Positions 60,227-64,000 of a stretch of DNA of 64,000 nt are shown here, piece by piece. Both the position numbers and the translations under genes were made by a program. Origin of the DNA: Crotophaga sulcirostris. Lineage: Eukaryota > Chordata > Aves > Cuculiformes > Crotophagidae. The notes under the pieces were generated by a model. The model made no database searches. It was not told where the DNA came from and worked only from the letters and a program-made list of their open reading frames with translations. The DNA is taken from contig VYZB01000339.1 of the NCBI GenBank assembly GCA_013397455.1, positions 186,001 through 250,000 of the forward strand, given 5' to 3'. Positions within the stretch are counted from its first letter, which is position 1; each line of letters begins with the position of its first letter.

Positions 60227-63200
60227 GTAAAATATTTCACAATAATTTTTTCTTCCTTTCTGGATACCTCATTTGGGAATACATGGAATCTGTGAAGTGG
60301 AGGTGCTGAACACTTTCATAGACTACTGGAAGTAAAGAAAGACAGAAACCTTCCACTCAAAGTCCCCCTCTGTCCTGATACCCAGTGTGACTTTAGACAT
60401 ATCAGGTTTTCTGTCTTTATTGTTTGTTTTAATTTCCATTTGGAATCAAAGCAGATTTGTAACTGTAAAAGTTCCTGCAGAGTCAAAAGTACAGTAGGAC
60501 CCTCTATGCAACTCTACTGATGATCTTCTCTGGACATGGCATTTTTCCAGGGTATCGGATCTGATATTCTCAATATCTACTTACTTTTAAATGTATTGTG
60601 GATATATGTTTGTACATAATGCTTTAATAAGTTCTTGTCTCTTCAGAGTTTCAAATTTTATCAGAAGATATTTTAGATAACGAATAAATAACTCTTGAAG
60701 ATACATGTCTGATCCTGTATATATATGCTTTCTATCAGTGGGACTTCCCTTGAGAAATGTCATCTGAGTGATTCAAAACTGTTTCAAGTAGGTTTTTTTC
60801 ACCAGTTCTGAAATAAAATGTTTTCTTATGAATTATGAAATTCTATAGAAAATTCCCATGCTATTCAAAATAAAAATTCTTTTGGTGTTTGTGAATGAAG
60901 TGAACATTTTATTTTACGTTTTTGCCAAAACTCAGAAAACTTTAAAGCCCTGAAATTTTCTCATTGAGGTTTTTTTTTTATTGTAGGAATAACACTAACC
61001 TGCTCTCTTCAAAGGATGTGTAGAGGGAAAAGATAAATTTAAAGGATAGCAGAGTTCTTTCCAAATGACTAAAAGCACCTTGCTGCTCACTTTTATACCA
61101 GGCAGCTTATACCTGTCTTTATTTTGATAGTTTTTCATTTTTCAGGAGGAAATGGACAAAATGGTCTATTATGTTATTATTTCAGGTTTCCTTGCATTCT
61201 ATACATTGCAGCTTCAGATCTGCTCTAATGGAGCATCCTGCCTTTTTCATATGACCATGTTCCTTGGAAGAGGAAAGCTAATACATTCCCTTGAAGGAAA
61301 TAAACCATGCTAGCATGCTAGAGAATATGCTCCACCTCTGTCATTTCATTTGGGGGGGGAAAAATGACAAGAAGAACATTATCATAAATGTCCCACCTTA
61401 TTTACTTAAGTGACTATCAAGGAGAGACTGAGACCAGGACAGATTCACATCACAGAAAGAATTACAATTCACAGGGATCATCACCAACATTTTGGGCACA
61501 GGTTAAGTCGATTTAAAAAATCCATATTCCCAGTCTTTCTGTGCTTTCTAGCCCTGAAGGTGACTCAGGAAAGATAACTGACTCCGTGTACGTGACAACT
61601 GATTCCTGGGGGCACACTGTCCCACCCCCTAATGTCAGTAACTATCTGAAAATGTATGTGTTGATTACATAATATTTATCAAGAATGGCATGTACTTGGA
61701 AAGGAAAATATTAATTTTAAAATATTAAGTGACAGTTTCCTTCCTTTCTAAAGGAAAAAAAACCTCTTTGGTTGTGAAATTATTTTCTTCATGAATATAC
61801 AAATTACCCCTGTCTTCTTTGAATATTGAACAATTAAAAAAAATCAAAAACTATAACCATCATGTTTGTGTTTAACTGTAACTTCTGCATAATTTTTCAT
61901 GTAGCATTGCATTTTGCCATGTCACATGTTCATAATCTATGAAGATTTCCTTATCGTTTCACTATGATTCAGAAAGTACTGTTGAAGAGAACTGAAAGGC
62001 TTGCAAAGAGAAATGAATGAATGTATAAAAATCAAGATTGTTCCATGAGCTAGTGTAAACACACATAGGCCCTTTCAGAACCACTGTGTCTTTTCACTCT
62101 TACAAAAAGTTATCACACCAAAGCACAAATGGATGATAATTCAAATTCAGGACCATACACACTCTAAAGAATTTTTCAGCTCCCTGAGGCTCAGATAGCA
62201 CATGAAAAGGTGGGCTAACATTTTCAAAGGTTTGTAAAATACTCAGAATAATACTAACCTTCAGATTCTAGCTGGGATTTAAACACTAAAACAGCCTGAG
62301 TAAGTTTATAAGAGCAGGTGCTTTTTGCAATATTATCATTTTATATCCAAGAGAGGAAAACACAGTTAAGAAAGCTGTGTATTTATCTGTGAGTCTGTCT
62401 TCATGCAGCAGGCTCTGCTCACTAAGAGAATGGGAATACTGCAGGACACACAGACCCTCAAAAGATAATTTGTGTCTTCTTTGGAAGTTCCTGAAGTGTC
62501 TATTTTCTGCATGTAACTCAGCAACCCACCTTGCTAATTTTAAATGATATTACTTCATTTCCTTGTAAGCTAATAGCAAATTTAGACCTTGAATACTGCT
62601 GTCAGTTCTCAACCCTCCACTACATCCGCTGTTCTGTCTTCCCCCTGCTCCTCTTAAATCTTTTCCACCTACTCTTTTTTTGCCTTTTCATCCCTCAGTT
62701 TCACCATGACCAAATATTGCCTGTGAACTATTGTTCAAGAGCTTAATGCTCATACAATTTCTTTAGTTTGTTATTGTTAGAGTATGAACAGACTGGTAGG
62801 ACCTTCTGTAGAACAGGGAATGGTAAGTGTACATTTATTTTAATTTCTAAAAATATGTCATTTCGAAAATACTGATTTAATAATGTACAACTTTGCTGTT
62901 TTTTGTTAGTGAACAACAGAATTTCTTCAAAAAGCAAAAACTGCAACTATTTATTTCCAGATGTTTCTTTTTCCTTTTATTTCCCTTGTGCCTCTGTATT
63001 TTTCTTCAGATTTCTTAATTTCTCTGATCTCAGAAAAGTTCAGAAATTCATGCAGTTTGAGGAGAGCAAGAAGAGTAGCAGTGATTTTCTAGAACCACTA
63101 AGGCAGATTGCAACATGTGCAAACAACTTTCCAGGACAGAGGAAAAAGAAAAAGGAAATGTATTTGTTTAAAATTACAATGGACTGCATTCAACGGGTTC

Positions 63201-64000
63201 TTCTTTTGGCTAGAAGTATATATTAATCACAGTCAAAGAGATAAGTGACATTTGTAGGAATTGAGTCTTTTTCTTTAAGCAAACTTTGAGTAACTGCAAT
63301 GGATTTTCTTATATAAGATTTCTTTTGCACACAGAGCATAAAACACAGAAGTTTGCACCAGAGATTTTAACAGTTATAATTAAATGCAGTTTCTGGCAAA
63401 ATGCACTATTTCATAGCTGTATTGACTTTTTAGAAGCCATACTGAACTTTAGCCTTTCCATTGACTTGCCTTATGGGAGGTATTAATTGTGTTAACAAGG
63501 TGCTGTTCTCTCAATGATGAAACAAAGCCAGAATTTGTGAAGCGGAAGGAAATCTGACAATGTTTTTGCCATGATCATTTTTCTGAAACATGGTTGCATA
63601 GTTGCTCTCCTTTCATTTTACTTAAAATGATGTAGACACCTACCATGTAAAATTGTCCCTCCATCATCCTAATCCTATATTAGTAAACTAGGAAGGAGTG
63701 ATGAGAAACATGGAATATTGTTAATCCATCACATAAATACATGGCACATGAGTGCCTTAAATGCTGTGTATAGTCCTGATTCCCCACCTAAATAAATATA
63801 TGGTAGGACTGGGAGATGTTTAGAAGGGCAACAATGATGGTAATAGGTATGGGATTACACTCGTGAAGAGTTAATAAAAAAGACTTTGCCAGTCAAGAAC
63901 AGAGATGAGAAGAAATGTTGTGCACTATTACAGAGGGTGAGATAAGGAGCAAAACTGTTTACTGCCTGGGTCAGAACGAAAATGAAAAAGAATTACATTT
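60227..64000. other. AT-rich non-coding DNA downstream of candidate exon
   Basis: No further exon is convincing. A 107-codon frame at 62903-63226 includes a plausible acceptor (TCTCTGATCTCAG, about 63032) followed by KVQKFMQFEESKKSSSDFLE, but it has no donor that stands out and no recognised family. No repeats are recognised apart from a G-run near 61351. Confidence 0.4.

Noticed and set aside
62903..63226. Possible exon after a TCTCTGATCTCAG acceptor
   Set aside because: There is no strong donor and no recognisable family, and the lysine-rich end comes from an A-rich run.
1..64000. CRISPR arrays, bacterial operons, phage or plasmid features
   Set aside because: The sequence is vertebrate in character. 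No regularly spaced repeats, compact gene clusters or ribosome-binding patterns are present.

Overview
This window reads as vertebrate nuclear DNA, most probably from a bird. It is AT-rich and gene-poor. It carries several 5'-truncated CR1-type LINE fragments whose 3' ends have the ATTCTATGATTCTATGAT-type tail or its reverse complement, and it has almost no other interspersed repeats and no operon-like coding structure. A run of 15 Ns at 57386-57400 shows it comes from an assembly. The long open frames are mostly chance, low-complexity or LINE-derived. No complete protein-coding gene, rRNA, tRNA or CRISPR array could be recognised. The window is most likely a gene desert or the inside of very large introns.

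Layout. 1-20 kb: AT-rich single-copy DNA with small tandem repeats, palindromes at 6.8 kb, a minus-strand stretch at 11.6-12.26 kb that may be a decayed gene fragment, and a TATA-like site followed by a possible first exon at 15.64-15.78 kb. 20-22 kb: a perfect (AGAAT)10 microsatellite growing out of a palindrome, then a rearranged minus-strand CR1 whose ORF2 pieces are in the wrong order. 22-36 kb: single-copy DNA with a long pyrimidine tract at 30.1 kb and a GC-stem hairpin at 35.7 kb. 36.8-37.6 kb: a plus-strand CR1 3' end, a full CRE palindrome and a MIR-like SINE core. 38-50 kb: mostly featureless, with a near-perfect RFX X-box at 46.03 kb and a minus-strand CR1 tail at 49.1 kb.

50.5-54 kb is the most structured part. 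Two direct copies of a roughly 140-bp element (85% identical, gap-free) lie 1.6 kb apart. Between them is a short CpG-rich patch holding a CTCF-like motif, with a TATA-like box about 35 bp beyond its edge. This block is followed by a very old, minus-strand CR1/L3-like LINE with recognisable reverse-transcriptase remnants. 57.4 kb: the N gap sits in G/T-rich DNA with quadruplex potential. 60.05-60.23 kb: the best candidate for a real coding exon, a 175-nt splice-bounded open segment whose peptide has three N-glycosylation sequons and no cysteine. Its gene could not be identified.

Nothing here supports a novel multi-gene system. The items most worth checking are the duplicated element pair with its CpG/CTCF core, the 60-kb exon, the scrambled CR1, and the 11.6-12.3 kb gene-like remnant.
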